NCBI GenBank assembly: GCA_021209875.1
Contig: JAGYVD010000005.1
Coordinates: 1,674,001 to 1,738,000 of the forward strand
DNA length: 64,000 nucleotides
Source: Rosellinia necatrix
Lineage: Eukaryota > Ascomycota > Sordariomycetes > Xylariales > Xylariaceae
Reading direction: 5' to 3'
Shown here: positions 44,974 through 56,021 of the stretch, piece by piece
How the letters are laid out: each line of letters starts with the position of its first letter
Position numbering within the stretch: position 1 is the first letter of the stretch
Notes under the pieces: model-generated
Told to the model about the DNA's origin: nothing
What the model saw: only the letters and a program-made list of their open reading frames with translations
Database searches by the model: none
Translations under genes and position numbers: made by a program

Positions 44974-47012
44974 ATGCCCCCAGCAACACCCAGCGCCGCG
45001 GCTGGCGGCTCACTCTCTGCTAACGACAAAATCACCCGTTTCTCGGCCCCCAGCCGGCCTCTCAGCCCTCTTCCCGAACACGCCCTATTCAACAACAAGA
45101 CGAGATGCTTCGTATACGGCCTCCAGAACCGCGCTGTCCAGGGCATGCTGGACTTTGATTTCATCTGCAAGCGGACGACCCCTTCCGTTGCCGGTATTAT
45201 CTACACCTTCGGTGGTCAGTTCGTCAGCAAGATGTACTGGGGAACCAGCGAGACTCTTCTTCCTGTCTATCAAGAGACTGCCAAGGCCATTGCCAAGCAC
45301 CCTGATGTCGATGTTGTCGTCAACTTCGCTTCTTCGCGAAGTGTCTACAGCTCCACAATGGAGTTGATGCAGCACCCCCAAATCAAGACCATCGCTATCA
45401 TCGCTGAAGGTGTCCCCGAGCGTGTAAGTTCATCCGTAGCCGCCCCATGAAAGTCGTATTTTAATAGTAAAATGGACAGCGTGCGCGAGAAATTGCCCAT
45501 GTTGCGCGCAAGAAGGGCGTCACCATCATCGGCCCTGCTACTGTTGGTGGTATCAAGCCTGGCAGCTTCAAGATTGGTAACACAGGTGGTATGATGGACA
45601 ACATTGTTGCCTCTAAGCTATACCGTAAGGGGTCGGTGGCTTACGTCTCCAAATCCGGTGGCATGTCCAACGAACTGAACAACGTCATCTCCAACAACAC
45701 AGATGGCGTTTACGAGGGTATTGCTATCGGTGGTGATAGATACCCTGGTACCACCTTCATTGACCACATGTTGCGATTCCAGCAAGACCCAGAGTGCAAG
45801 ATCTTGGTATTGCTGGGTGAAGTTGGCGGTGTTGAGGAGTACAAAGTGATTGAGGCTGTCAAGCAGGGCATCATCACGAAGCCCATTGTTGCCTGGGCTA
45901 TTGGCACCTGCGCCAGCATGTTTAAGACCGAGGTGCAATTCGGCCACGCTGGTTCTTTTGCCAATTCTCAGCTTGAGACTGCCGCAATGAAGAACAAGAC
46001 AATGAAGGAGGCTGGTATCCACGTACCCGATACCTTCGAGGAAATGCCCCAGGTTTTGAAGAGCGTATACGATAAGCTTGTCAAGGAGAAGACCATTGTC
46101 CCTGCCCCCGAGCCGGTCGTCCCCAAGATTCCCATGGACTACTCTTGGGCCCAGGAACTTGGCCTTATCCGAAAGCCTGCTGCCTTCATTTCCACCATCT
46201 CTGATGATCGTGGCCAGGAGTTGCTGTACGCTGGCATGCCTATTTCCGACGTTTTCAGGGAGAACATTGGCATCGGCGGTGTCATGTCGCTCCTGTGGTT
46301 CAGGCGGCGTCTGCCTGACTACGCCACCAAGTTCTTGGAGATGGTTCTCATGCTCACAGCTGATCACGGCCCCGCCGTTTCTGGTGCCATGAACACCATT
46401 ATCACTACCCGTGCTGGCAAGGACCTGATTAGCTCGCTAGTGGCCGGTCTGTTGACTATTGGCTCCCGATTCGGTGGCGCCCTTGATGGTGCTGCCGAAG
46501 AGTTCAGCAAGGCCGCCGACAACGGCCTGAGCCCCCGCGATTTCGTTGACACCATGCGTAAACAGAACAAGCTGATTCCCGGCATTGGACACCGCATCAA
46601 GTCACGGAACAACCCTGACTTGCGTGTCGAACTAGTCAAAGAGTATGTTCTCGCGAACTTCCCCAGCCACAAGCTACTAGATTACGCACTGGCTGTGGAG
46701 TCGGTAACGACATCAAAGAAGGACAACCTTATCCTGAACGTGGACGGCTGCGTGGCGGTCTGCTTTGTCGATCTAATGCGCAGCTGTGGCGCTTTCAGCC
46801 TCGAGGAGGCCGAAGACTACATGAAGATGGGTGTGCTGAACGGTCTTTTCGTGCTCGGCCGGAGCATTGGTCTGATTGCCCACTACCTCGACCAGAAGAG
46901 ACTGCGCACTAGCCTGTACAGACATCCTTGGGATGATATTACTTACCTGCTGCCCACTCTGGCCACCACAGGGCCTGCTGGTGAGAGCCGAGTGGAGGTT
47001 TCGATGAAATAG
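44974..47012 (+). CDS. acl1: ATP-citrate lyase subunit 1 (catalytic large subunit)
   Basis: Two exons, 44974-45423 and 45480-47012, give 660 aa. It matches the C-terminal part of animal ATP-citrate lyase: a succinyl-CoA synthetase alpha-like module followed by a citrate synthase homology domain. CoA-binding sequence is visible in [17 protein letters not shown] and [19 protein letters not shown]. The phosphohistidine loop is QFGHAGS with His near 306, transiently phosphorylated during catalysis. The citrate synthase-like domain has [11 protein letters not shown] and PGIGHRIKS. The protein ends SRVEVSMK. Codon use is strongly biased to C/G-ending codons, as expected for a highly expressed housekeeping enzyme. 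Confidence 0.97.
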
Positions 47013-47509
47013 ATTTAGATAGCAAGTTCCCAAGACACCTTAGATGACCAACATTGGCCATTGGTATCAAGTGCCCTCGCCCAGTAAGGGGGTCCGAGGG
47101 TGCAACGGAGTAATGATAGGATCTTGCCGAGATGGCTAGGTCTTATGAAACGAGAAAGCATGCCACAATGCCTAGGATCTAGAATGGTCCAAAATGAAAG
47201 ATTTAATAGACAATTCATTCAGAAGTTTAACATGAGCTCGATGACAAATGACTCAAATGTGCAGAAGTTGACTTGACCTTTAATCTCGATAGTCGATGGC
47301 TGTTGCTGAATCAAGTATGTATCACGATGTTCAATAGTAGATCATTTTCTCCAGTAGTACCGACTACACGTACCAATGTCGTCGTGGCAAGGCAGCCCAG
47401 GGCCAACTTGCCATCTGTACGAAGTAGAGAAAGTCACCAGTTCCTTTCCGAAAAGCACAGGGTTCTTCAAGGTACATATAAGTACTCGGTCTACCTCAGT
47501 ACTTATATT

Positions 47510-47544
47510 AGTAGTAGTAGTAGTATTAACATTTAGTCTAGGTG
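47510..47544 (+). repeat. copy of the TAG-rich TTAACNTTTAGTC dispersed repeat
   Basis: Five TAG units are followed by TATTAACATTTAGTCTAGGTG, two changes from the 31172-31316 units. Confidence 0.8.
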
Positions 47545-47827
47545 TAAGTACTTACATTAGCTAGGTACTCTAGGCGGTTGCTTTTATGGAGTAACGGGAA
47601 AATACCGGCAATATATGACCCACTTAAATGTTGATTGCCTGGTATCTGACGCCGGGTCCGAGGGCTCTGGAGCTTCGAGGTCCGATTCGATTCCCAAGAT
47701 AGCAACTCACTGACACCGGTAACGGGCTCAAGTCGCGGCATTGTCGACGCTCTTGACAATTAATCATCTTGTTTGAACCAACCAGATCATTGGGAACCTA
47801 CATCTTTCCCCCACGCACTCCGAACAT

Positions 47828-47905
47828 CACGCCTCTACATCACGCCTCTACCTCACGCCTCTACCTCACGCCTCTACCTCACGCCTCTACCTCACGCCTC
47901 TCTCT
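47828..47905. repeat. 13-nt minisatellite (CACGCCTCTACCT)
   Basis: Six near-perfect tandem copies lie about 200-270 nt before the uL30m start codon. Confidence 0.9.
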
Positions 47906-48100
47906 CTATACGTCCTCTCCGAGTCATGTTCTAAGAGCGACACGGCCTCATCGATTAACACCGGACGAGGAACCACACGTCTCGTGCCCGAGCGACCGAT
48001 CGAATACAGACCACCAAACGTACCGCATAAAGAATAAGGGGAGGGACGTGGAAAAGAAAAGGAAAGAAGAAGGAAAGAAAGAAAGAAAGGAAGAAGCACG

Positions 48101-48361
48101 ATGTCGTTCTTCCGCATAACCCTCCACCGCAGCGCCATCGGCCTGCCGAAGCGGACACGCGGCGTGCTGGCGGCCCTGGGCCTGCGCAAGCGCTGCCAGA
48201 CCGTCTTCCACCCCGTGACGCCCGACTCGGCCGGCATGATCCTGAAGGTGAAGGAGCTGGTGGTCGTCGAGGAGGTCCCCAAGGCGCTGACGACCAAGGA
48301 GCTCCGCGCCGAGCGCAAACCCGATCCCGGTTTCTGGATCGAGAAGGCCGTGCCCAGGTGA
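48101..48361 (+). CDS. mrpl33: mitochondrial large-subunit ribosomal protein uL30m
   Basis: A single exon of 86 codons encodes a protein matching yeast Mrpl33/bacterial L30. It starts [35 protein letters not shown], the L30 signature with a beta strand, the IGLPK turn and a GL-RKR helix end. It then has [11 protein letters not shown] and ends NPGF-like ([12 protein letters not shown]). It needs no cleavable presequence; in yeast the homolog is imported with its own basic N-terminus. It binds 21S rRNA in the mitoribosomal large subunit. The short length is normal for the family. Codon third positions are nearly all C or G. Confidence 0.92.
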   Translation: MSFFRITLHRSAIGLPKRTRGVLAALGLRKRCQTVFHPVTPDSAGMILKVKELVVVEEVPKALTTKELRAERKPDPGFWIEKAVPR

Positions 48362-49716
48362 TGTGGCAAGAGAGAGAGAAAAAAAAAAGAGAGATCAACC
48401 CAAAATAGAGAAAAAGAAAAAAAAGCTAGCGGGGTAAGGAGTCTGATATGATACGTACGATACGATACGATACGATAAGATATGGTTGGGTCCGTGACGA
48501 GGTCGAAGTGGACGGGCTGCAGCCCAGCAAGCTGTGGGATTGATGACATGAGTACGGCAGAGTAGGGTGGCGGGGGGGCAGGACGATAGGTTGAGTCTGG
48601 CTAGGATATCGATACACACAAGGCCGTCGTCCAGGCGGCCCCGTAAGGAGTCCGTATACCAGGGTCGGGTATAGACTGCTGGCGCTTCGATGGACTCCCG
48701 TCTATGATGGATGGATGGATTCGACGGAACCCATCCTCAAGTCATGTCCCGCGCTTCGAGCTCGTTAGTCGGGACTTTGTACAAACAGGAACATTGTAAA
48801 AAACTCAAATACACCGTTCAATGACATGGGAGGAAAGCAACCCGCTCAAAGATTCCTCAGCTTATTTGTTGTTCCTTGATCGCGGGTGCTTGTCGCTGCG
48901 ATGTGACACATCCTGCCCTGACTTACATGCGAAAAGAGTCGAAATTTACCCCTAAAGACGATTAAAGCAGGCAAAGACATAGGAGATAGAAGCCTAGTGC
49001 TCGTGGGTTTGCAACATACAGTAAGTTTATCTCTGCCGTTGATATTCGGGAGAAGAGATTACAAGACAAGCTGGGTTCATAACCCCGATTTGATTGTCCA
49101 GCGGCCCTGCAAATTGGGACGCGGCGATGACACAATTATTTGCGAAGCTGTACCAAATTGTTATAACAAATCATTGGCATAAACTACTAGACTAGCAGTC
49201 TGTAAACTCAATGCTGTGGTATGAATTTTATACACAGCGAAAGAGTGACTAGTTCTTTGGGCTTGGCTGCTATTGCCTATGCCTTTCACTAAATCCATAT
49301 TCCTCTATAGATAGAATACATCCGTAACCCCACCCCATACTCGCTACCATAAACCCACTAATTCACCCAGTAATTTACTGGAGAATCAAGTAGGCATTGA
49401 TTTCCTATCAAAGAAGGCATGATTAAGCCATGAGATTGTTGCATCTGAGTCCTACGACTGCCTGTCCTTGCCCAAGCAAGCCATTGAGACGTGGTCAATC
49501 CCAGTTCAGGAAATAGTAGCGATCGAGTTCAAGGGAGTTAGCACAGGCCAGTGTCATATTTGTGTGCATTCTTCTGCTTTTATTATTATTCATCACGACT
49601 GGTGATGGTTGGGTTACCGGCAAAGTCCCTTCAATGAACTAAACTTATGCCAATATGACACCGCTTAGAGGCGTAGTCGAGAATGCATACTGCTATGGAA
49701 CCAGAAGGTGGCCAAA
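48362..49716. other. intergenic, convergent 3' ends of uL30m and eaf3
   Basis: The region has A-rich tracts just past the uL30m stop, a (GATAC)n-type run at about 48452-48475 and a GATG run near 48706-48720. No gene seen in about 1.35 kb. Confidence 0.55.
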
Positions 49717-52246
49717 TCAATTCTTTGCTTTGTCGACATAGTCTTGCACCGGTGTCTCATAGCTGCTGACAAAGTATTCCGTAGCATTCTTTGACAGCCA
49801 AGTAGAGAACTTGGCAAGCTCCTCGCGGAGGCGGTTCACAGATTGCTGGTCCATGTTCGTTTGAGCAATAAGCTCCGGGAGAGACACTAAAAACAAGTTA
49901 GATAGGCTCTACCACCATATAAGGAAAGCTATCGTAAGGGACATACCGATTAGGCGACAAAGATGTTCAGCACCATAGATGTCGCTTGCACTCTTGCCTT
50001 GAAATTCAGGATCTGTCGAGTTCCATTTCTTGTGTACTTCTGCATACTGGGGGCGCTCAAATCTAGAAAATGTAAGTTTATTAAGAAAGCGGGTGATGAT
50101 ATGCGGCACCTACTTGTACAGCAGAATGCGACCAAGAGATTTGTCAAAATATTCTCGTAGGCCACTCAAAGTTTCCTCCAGGATATCTGCATGGGAGGAA
50201 CCAGCAGAGCGCTTCGGCATCTCATACGCAGAATAATCGTCCAGAATCTTTGTGACAGGTTTTGGATGAGGAAGGGGTACTAGTTGCATATTTTTGGTAA
50301 CATTCTCCCAATCATCCACCAATAATGCCTTGATAACATCCGGAATTATTAGTTTGATAGATGGCCGAGAATGAAAGGCTTCTTCCTGTGATAGTTGATC
50401 ATTAGTAGTCTGATCGAAAGGTAGCTTCTTGGCCAAGCTTAAAAATGCAAGCTGAATAGGTGGAAACGTGGCCCTCCGGTAGGGAGCATATGGTTTTTCT
50501 GAAGGAATCCCCGCCAACAGAACGCGAGGTACATCCTTCCCAAAATTTATTGGTACAGAAAAACGGCTATCACGGATTATGAATCGTTTTCTCCCGTCCA
50601 CGTATCTGTGATCCGGCTGTGGCAGTTGGAGTAACGGATCCAAATCAGCTTGCGCACCAGCCCAGCATGCATCCTTCTCAATGAAAGCGTTCGCTTCCGT
50701 TTGTAGGACCTCGGTCATAATAGCTTTCTTGAGTTTGCGCTGTGTGCTGTGCCCGTGGATTGCGATCTGCCTACGACTGATAGACGTGCGTCGTGCGGTT
50801 AGATCGCCATTCACTGGTTGTAATGAGAATGATGGTTTTACCGGGCGACGAGCGATATTCGACTTTTCGTGTAGCTTTCTGACCCTACGCAACCTTGTGA
50901 TATGCTCAAGGGTTGTAGCCACGGGCGAGTGAGGTAGTGTTGGTGAATGCATACTGAGACCAAGATCCTGCCCATCCCGATTGTTGACAGTAGATAGTTC
51001 AATGAATGGAGTCAATCCGCGACTACCACCGGCCAGTACAAGTCGATCCATAAAAATATCCAGTTGTTCTGCGAATGGGTTGTTGTTATACTGATTGGAA
51101 CATTGGATTTTGCTGTTGCTTTGGTCGGATGAAGCTGATAGTAGAAGGCGAAGAGTGCCATATAGCACAATGAAGACGAATATGTTCTGCGTGATGGATG
51201 TGGGTGGATGTGCAGGAGGAAGGGTACTGGAGAAAGGGGTTGACGAAGTGACAAGTACCCCTTATTCAATGTATTTGCGTTTATAGTTCTCGACTGTGAA
51301 TGCGAAGGAATGCGTGTGGGAGGTATGGGGAGGGGAGTTGTCGTCGTCACAGAAAATGGTTGGTACCAGCATTGTAACTTGCCGAAACCAAACAACCGAA
51401 GTGCAATCAACCCGATAAGAAGCGTGTGCTTCTAATGTTCATGGCCCAAGCACCATTTAAGCAAAAATTGGGGTTTTCGTGATTTTTGCACCAAGGCTTT
51501 CGTAAGGTACAAGGGGTGGGATCCGACCAAGGGGCCACATAGCCTGCCAGTGCTTGCCATCCAACGCGGAGGAACGAGCGTGGAATACAAAGGTACAACC
51601 GTAGTCATACTTTAATGGGAAAGCATGGGCTGGGGCCATTGGTAGGTGACGCCGTGAATGCCTTTCGAGCTCCATTTGGGCTCCTCATTCAATGGCATTG
51701 GAGGGCCACGTCAGAGGCATTCTTTCAATCCGAGATCCATATGGATCCAATCCAACCATGCTCTGCCACTTCCCAAGAGCCTCAAAATGACGACATGTTT
51801 TCCACGGGAAGATAAATGAAGAAAAAAAATCAACTTACAGTCTCAAGCTCATAATCCCGCCCGCGTCTCGGCCCTCTGCCGGCAAAGCTCGTTGAGGCAG
51901 CGGCGCGTTCTTCACTGCCCCGTGTGGAACTCATCTCGGAGCCGGCCACCTTTGCTCCCTTCTTGGCCCCCTTTGCACCAGGGGCTCTCATACGGGCCTG
52001 CGACAGCTGGGAAGCAAGCTGCTTGTTGTCCTCAGTAAACTTTCGGATGCGGTCGTGCGTAACCCAGTCATCCCAGCTTGCTTTCCAGCCCTTATAGTGA
52101 ACGCGGTATTGTGCATCGTCCGGCTTCTTGCCGGGCTCAACTTTGACGTCGATAACCTTCGCCTCATACATGAGATCACCATGAAAACATAGGACCTTCT
52201 CGTCTTTGACATAGGGCGGAGCCTTCTCCTGCTTTGATGGTGCCAT
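49717..52246 (-). CDS. eaf3: Eaf3/MRG15-type chromodomain protein
   Basis: Four exons (52246-51839, 50385-50114, 50062-49947, 49886-49717) give 321 aa, the usual length for filamentous fungi. Eaf3 is shared by the NuA4 acetyltransferase and Rpd3S deacetylase complexes and reads H3K36 methylation. The N-terminal chromo-barrel has the aromatic residues expected for methyl-lysine binding (FHGDLMYEAKV, YRVHYKGWKASWDDWV). A basic linker follows (AKGAKKGAKV, RGPRRGRDYE). The C-terminal MRG domain begins EEAFHSRPSIKLIIPD and runs to the end (FERPQYAEVHKKW, SLPELIAQTNMD). The first intron, 51838-50386, is 1453 nt, with a clean GTAAGT donor, ACTAAT branch site and TCACAG acceptor. It contains a long open frame described separately. 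The gene is divergent from nkp2. Confidence 0.92.
50386..51261 (-). other. stop-free open frame inside the first eaf3 intron
   Basis: From about 51261 to the acceptor at 50386 there are about 290 codons without a stop, and the frame continues in phase into the MRG exon. The first ATG in this frame is at 51051 (MDRLVLAGGSRGLTPF). I do not recognise the peptide. It has ordinary, non-repetitive composition, with segments such as RFIIRDSRFSVPINFGKDVP and EKPYAPYRRATFPP. It could be an alternative 5' exon giving an MRG isoform without a chromodomain, a nested or inserted gene, or chance. Base composition resembles the MRG exon more than the GC-rich chromodomain exon. Confidence 0.5.
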
Positions 52247-53031
52247 TGCTAGACGTCACTGATGTTCTGTTGATACTCAAGATGGCTGATCAAGGAGACA
52301 AGGCGGGCTGTTCGGTGAACAAATTGATTTTTGGATAGATTGGTCAATAGGCCCGTAGGTAGGTAGCGAAACGATGTTCGTTGCCAAGATACAAGATGAC
52401 CATCGAGATGAATTAGATTACTCAGCTTAAATAAAGTTGGCTAAGAGCAGGAAGCGCCAAGAGCGGTCGAGGTGCTACTGGCCGGAACCCGCATGTACAG
52501 TGGTATATTTGTCTACTTTGGTAGGCGCACGGACTCGCATATGCACTTGAGGGAAGTCGGGTCCAATGCTTATACGCGTTTTCTCGACGCGCCTGCCCAG
52601 GCGTTTTCTTTCAATTGACCCCCTCGTTAATAGACCTGTTCGCTCAAGTGGATCTTTTATAAAAGAGTTCAAGGTTCCATCCATCTGTGCATCATCGTCG
52701 CAGCCCATATCCAAAGTATTCGATACGTACATACTACGTACATACTACGTTTAGGTACTTACCTGGTACTGTAGAGGCAGCAACACTCATCCAGCCATAA
52801 TTGCACCTCACTGCGGCCTCCCCACCTACCTACCTACCTACATATCTGGTACCTGCTAGGTACAGTGTTTACCTCTGTGCACAAGGTACCTCACTTCAGG
52901 TAGGCACCCCAGGTTAACCCACACACCTCTGAGAAACTGCACCAAGTTTTGATACTAGTGATTTGCTCTTCGTTCTATGCCTACCCCTTTCAACTACCTA
53001 CCTAGGTACCCAACCAACCTCAATAGGTACC
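52247..53031. promoter_or_regulatory. shared divergent promoter region, eaf3 / nkp2
   Basis: About 785 bp lie between two divergent starts. It carries tandem TACATACTACG units at about 52726-52750 and ACCTACCTACCTACC runs near 52827-52845 and 52996-53004. No specific factor site assigned. Confidence 0.55.
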
Positions 53032-53668
53032 ATGACAATGGCGCCCACAGAGGCCACAATCTTGCGCACTTATCTCCTCTTGCCTTCTCGGTTACCAAGC
53101 ATTATATCCCTTCAGGAGTTTACCGCATTATTCCCCAAGTCACAACAATCGTCACCCTACGTTCGCACCTTATACCGAGATCTTCAACAACAACGGAACG
53201 CGGTCGTCGATGGTGTTTCGGCTAGCATTGATGCCGAGGTCAAACAAGCCAAGGCGCTTCGCCGGACAATAATCAGAACAAAGAAGGAAAGCGAACTTGA
53301 AGATCAGGACGACGAGATTGAGATTGAGAGGGCAGTAAGTTCCGAATATCCCCAATCTTCCTATGTCTGCCTTTATATACACGATCTCACCGCAATGCCA
53401 CCAGTTATTCGGGCATACCTCCACCACCGTTCCGCCCAAGCAACACTCTCTTCAAAGCATAATACCTGATCTCGACCACGCCATAGCCGACGTCGAAAGC
53501 GACCTACGAAAGTTAGAGGAGGAGGAAGTCGCCCTCCTTGAGTCCATCAAACAAGCCGCCGGCAACATGAGTGACCTACGATATGGCCGATTGTCCAATG
53601 CCAACCTGACCAGCGAAGTTATAGAAGGGCTCCATAGCTTTCAGGAGACATGCAGACAAAAACCTTGA
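53032..53668 (+). CDS. nkp2: kinetochore protein, Nkp2/Cnl2 family
   Basis: Two exons, 53032-53334 and 53405-53668, give 188 aa; an in-frame ATG at 53038 (MAPTEATILRTYLL) is the likelier start and shortens it by two residues. Nkp2/Cnl2 proteins belong to the inner kinetochore CCAN/Ctf19-Sim4 assembly, where Nkp1-Nkp2 bind the COMA complex. The start ILRTYLLLPSRLPSIISLQEFTALFP is the family signature. Helices with coiled-coil character follow (EVKQAKALRRTI, then DVESDLRKLEEEEVALLESIK). The intron (GTAAGT...CCAG) joins EIERA to LFGHTST. It shares a promoter region with eaf3, though no functional link is implied. Confidence 0.85.
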
Positions 53669-53975
53669 TTAATGAGAAAAGGCGAGGACAACCCATTATG
53701 ACTATTATTAGTTTACATGACAATCATCCGACGCTAACCCCGGGATGCGCCGTTTCCATCATGGTCGAGACAGCGTAGCATCAGTCCAATTTCGCCATAT
53801 TCAACCACTACCCCACACTCTATCGTCGCCTTCTTTGGCTATTTATCGGCGGGGGGCAGCTTGGCCGGTAGGAGCAGGGCGAGCACCGCTAGGCATCTGG
53901 CCCTCCATACGACTGGCCCTATATCCAAGTATTAACGTTGTTCTTGCATCAAAGGAGTAGCTGCATAGTATAGGC
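53669..53975. other. intergenic, convergent 3' ends
   Basis: About 300 nt between nkp2 and the membrane protein gene. Nothing beyond probable 3' UTRs. Confidence 0.6.
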
Positions 53976-54766
53976 TTACATCATTCTCCGGCTGAACAAG
54001 GAGACCAAAATCATGAAGGCCCAGCTTGGAAGCAGGCCAAAGGCCCAGAGCACCCACCCAGCAGGAACGGATAAACCGTTCTGTGCGAGAGGCCCATTGA
54101 AGGGGTGGAATAGCCCGTCGTGTTCATTAGCCACGGTCTTGTAGCCATCGTTGTGCAATTGGGTCAAGTCATCAGATACGACAGTCGTCAAGTTTAGTCT
54201 CTTGGTGAAGATGCTGACAGGGGACGGCTCGGGGAGCATCTCAAAAATCCAAAGAGAACCGACACCTGCCGACCATGCATTACACAGAACCGGCTGATCA
54301 TCACAATTCAGGAGCGCCATATGAGGGGTATCGGGTTCGATCGCGAATTTGCCGGCTGCCTCGTTAAATGCAGTTTCAACATTGCCACAGTGGCCTAAAA
54401 ACATAACAATCAGTCGGATAGCAGATGGAAAACTAGGTGATGCGGGGCCCTACCAAAGCATGTCTTGTTTCCGCCAGTAATTAGAACCCACCACTCCTCA
54501 GGCGTCGTGCTTCCAGGGGTGACGGCCCCATAGAGCGTCTCTTTCCAATTGTGCAGACCAAGAATATCCATCTTGTTAGAACCAGCCTTAGCTGCGGCCG
54601 CTGCAACTGGATCATATTTGTTAGGGTTAGGAAGCTTGGATGCCACCGTTTCGAAATAGCCCTGGGCCTGGCCCAGATAATCTTGGAACTGTGCCTGATA
54701 ATCAGGCGTGTCGGCAGCAACTAGAAGAGGCAGGGCCAGGAGCGTAGAAGCGGGGTTGAAACGCAT
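53976..54766 (-). CDS. conserved fungal ER/secretory single-pass membrane protein, possibly thioredoxin-like
   Basis: Two exons, 54766-54454 and 54394-53976, give 243 aa. An N-terminal signal peptide (TLLALPLLVAA) is followed by a luminal part and one C-terminal transmembrane segment (WVLWAFGLLPSWAFMILVSLF), ending with the basic tail SRRMM. The luminal domain contains EEWWVLITGGNKTCFGHCGNVETAFNEAAG, which resembles a thioredoxin-fold strand-turn-helix, with a CFGHC pair of cysteines spaced like C-x3-C rather than the classic CxxC. LLNCDDQPVLCNAW adds two more cysteines. I know homologs of this layout as conserved hypothetical proteins in Sordariomycetes; enzymatic function is not established. 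The intron splits the Gly codon between the two cysteines. Confidence 0.75.
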
Positions 54767-55468
54767 ATTGAACGACGACTGCGATTAGGAGAATACGATG
54801 GTTGAAACTATATCGATGGTGTTATTAGAGCTAGGACAAAAATGCGCAAGCTACAATGTCTATCAACACGAAAGGCTGTAGTTCGGGGTCATAGTTATTT
54901 ATGATGTAAGTTCTCTACGTACATGAAAAAATACAAGTTATGGACGAGAGAACCGGAGAGGATGCGAATGTCTGAATAGTGATGATGAAAGTCGAGAAGG
55001 GGGGAATCGGGAATCGATTTTAGATACAGCGAGCGAGCTTGTTTCTTTTTATGGGGTTCAAGCTACTCCATGAAGATTGTGAAAATATTAGCTGAGGAAA
55101 AAACCAGCAGCAATGTGAGGACGTTTCGAAGGATTGTTCTGCCAAGAGTTAGCTCCATGCATAGGTAGTAGGTAGGTAGGTAGGTACCTACTTCTACATT
55201 ATCTATATAGCACTAGCTATGGGGAGATAAGGTTAGTTATTGGTACCTAATGCGACAGTGAACAGTAGGCAGTAGGTAGGTACCTAGGTGGTATCAAACA
55301 GTCAGTTCTCCACTTTTGACTAACAATGCTTTATGGGCCGAGAACTAAGTACCCCGACCCACGCACTCGAGTTTACATACATTCCTACTTCAGTATATCA
55401 GACACCTAGATTAGACGTTAATACTACTACTACTACTTCAGTATATATCAAACACGCTACAATGGTAA
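54767..55468. promoter_or_regulatory. upstream region of the membrane protein gene; repeats
   Basis: It carries a TAGGTAGGTAGGTAGGTACC run near 55170-55189 and again near 55265-55287. An inverted copy of the dispersed TAG repeat lies at 55402-55437. No gene seen. Confidence 0.5.
55402..55437 (-). repeat. inverted copy of the TTAACGTCTA dispersed repeat
   Basis: On the minus strand it reads four TAG-type units, then TATTAACGTCTAATCTAGGTGT, one base different in the core from the 31 kb copies. Confidence 0.82.
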
Positions 55469-56021
55469 ATGAGAGTTCTTTCTTTGTATGCGAAAATAGG
55501 CAGCTTGGATGCTTTAAAATACACACATATACTTACTCATATTCTCCAGGATCCCCCTCTAACTGCCAACCAAAAGCGCAAACGTGGTCGTCCCACCAAC
55601 GCGTCTCGCAGTGATCAGCCCAGAGACGCGTCAAACTCTACCACAGCAACCGTGCCTCAAAAAACCCAGCCTGATGCAGATGGCGAATCCGCTGACGGCG
55701 GTGTGGATGTGGAATCTCGTCCGAGGAAACGCGGTCGATATCCCGCAAGAGTCACAGCCCGACCCATCAGAGCCGCAGCCTGGCAGACGGAAGCGTCGCC
55801 AACCTGCTGCAGTTCAAGCGGAGGATTTACCCTTAGATCAAGCCAAAGGCCCCAAGCCACTAAAGGAGGCGAAGACTGCGAGCCGAGGTCAGCGATATGA
55901 GGGAAATTCAAGCCTTCTAACAACCGAAAAGACTACTGTACGAGTCTGGATCAACAGCTCGTCAAGGCACAGCCTGAAGACGAATAAGACCAGTCTTTCT
56001 TCTACTGGACATCGTGTGTGA
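55469..56021 (+). pseudogene. broken ORF with AT-hook-like motifs
   Basis: One frame encodes QKRKRGRPTNASRSDQ and later SRPRKRGRYPA, both AT-hook-like. Around 55741-55750 the plausible protein continues in a different frame (PQESQPDPSEPQPGRRKR, then QAEDLPLDQAKGPKPLKE), while the first frame degenerates. This pattern suggests a frameshifted remnant of an AT-hook protein, or an unannotated intron. I cannot name the parent family. AT-hooks bind the minor groove of AT-rich DNA. Confidence 0.4.

Larger units (their letters stand above)
47013..48100. promoter_or_regulatory. intergenic between acl1 and uL30m, with repeats
   Basis: It holds the acl1 3' UTR and the uL30m promoter. A copy of the dispersed TAG repeat lies at 47510-47544 and a 13-nt minisatellite at 47828-47905. 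A GAAAGAAAGAAAG tract runs just before the uL30m start. No other gene seen. Confidence 0.55.

Noticed and set aside
45618..46367. 249-codon ORF on the minus strand
   Set aside because: Antisense of acl1 coding sequence with no recognisable motifs.
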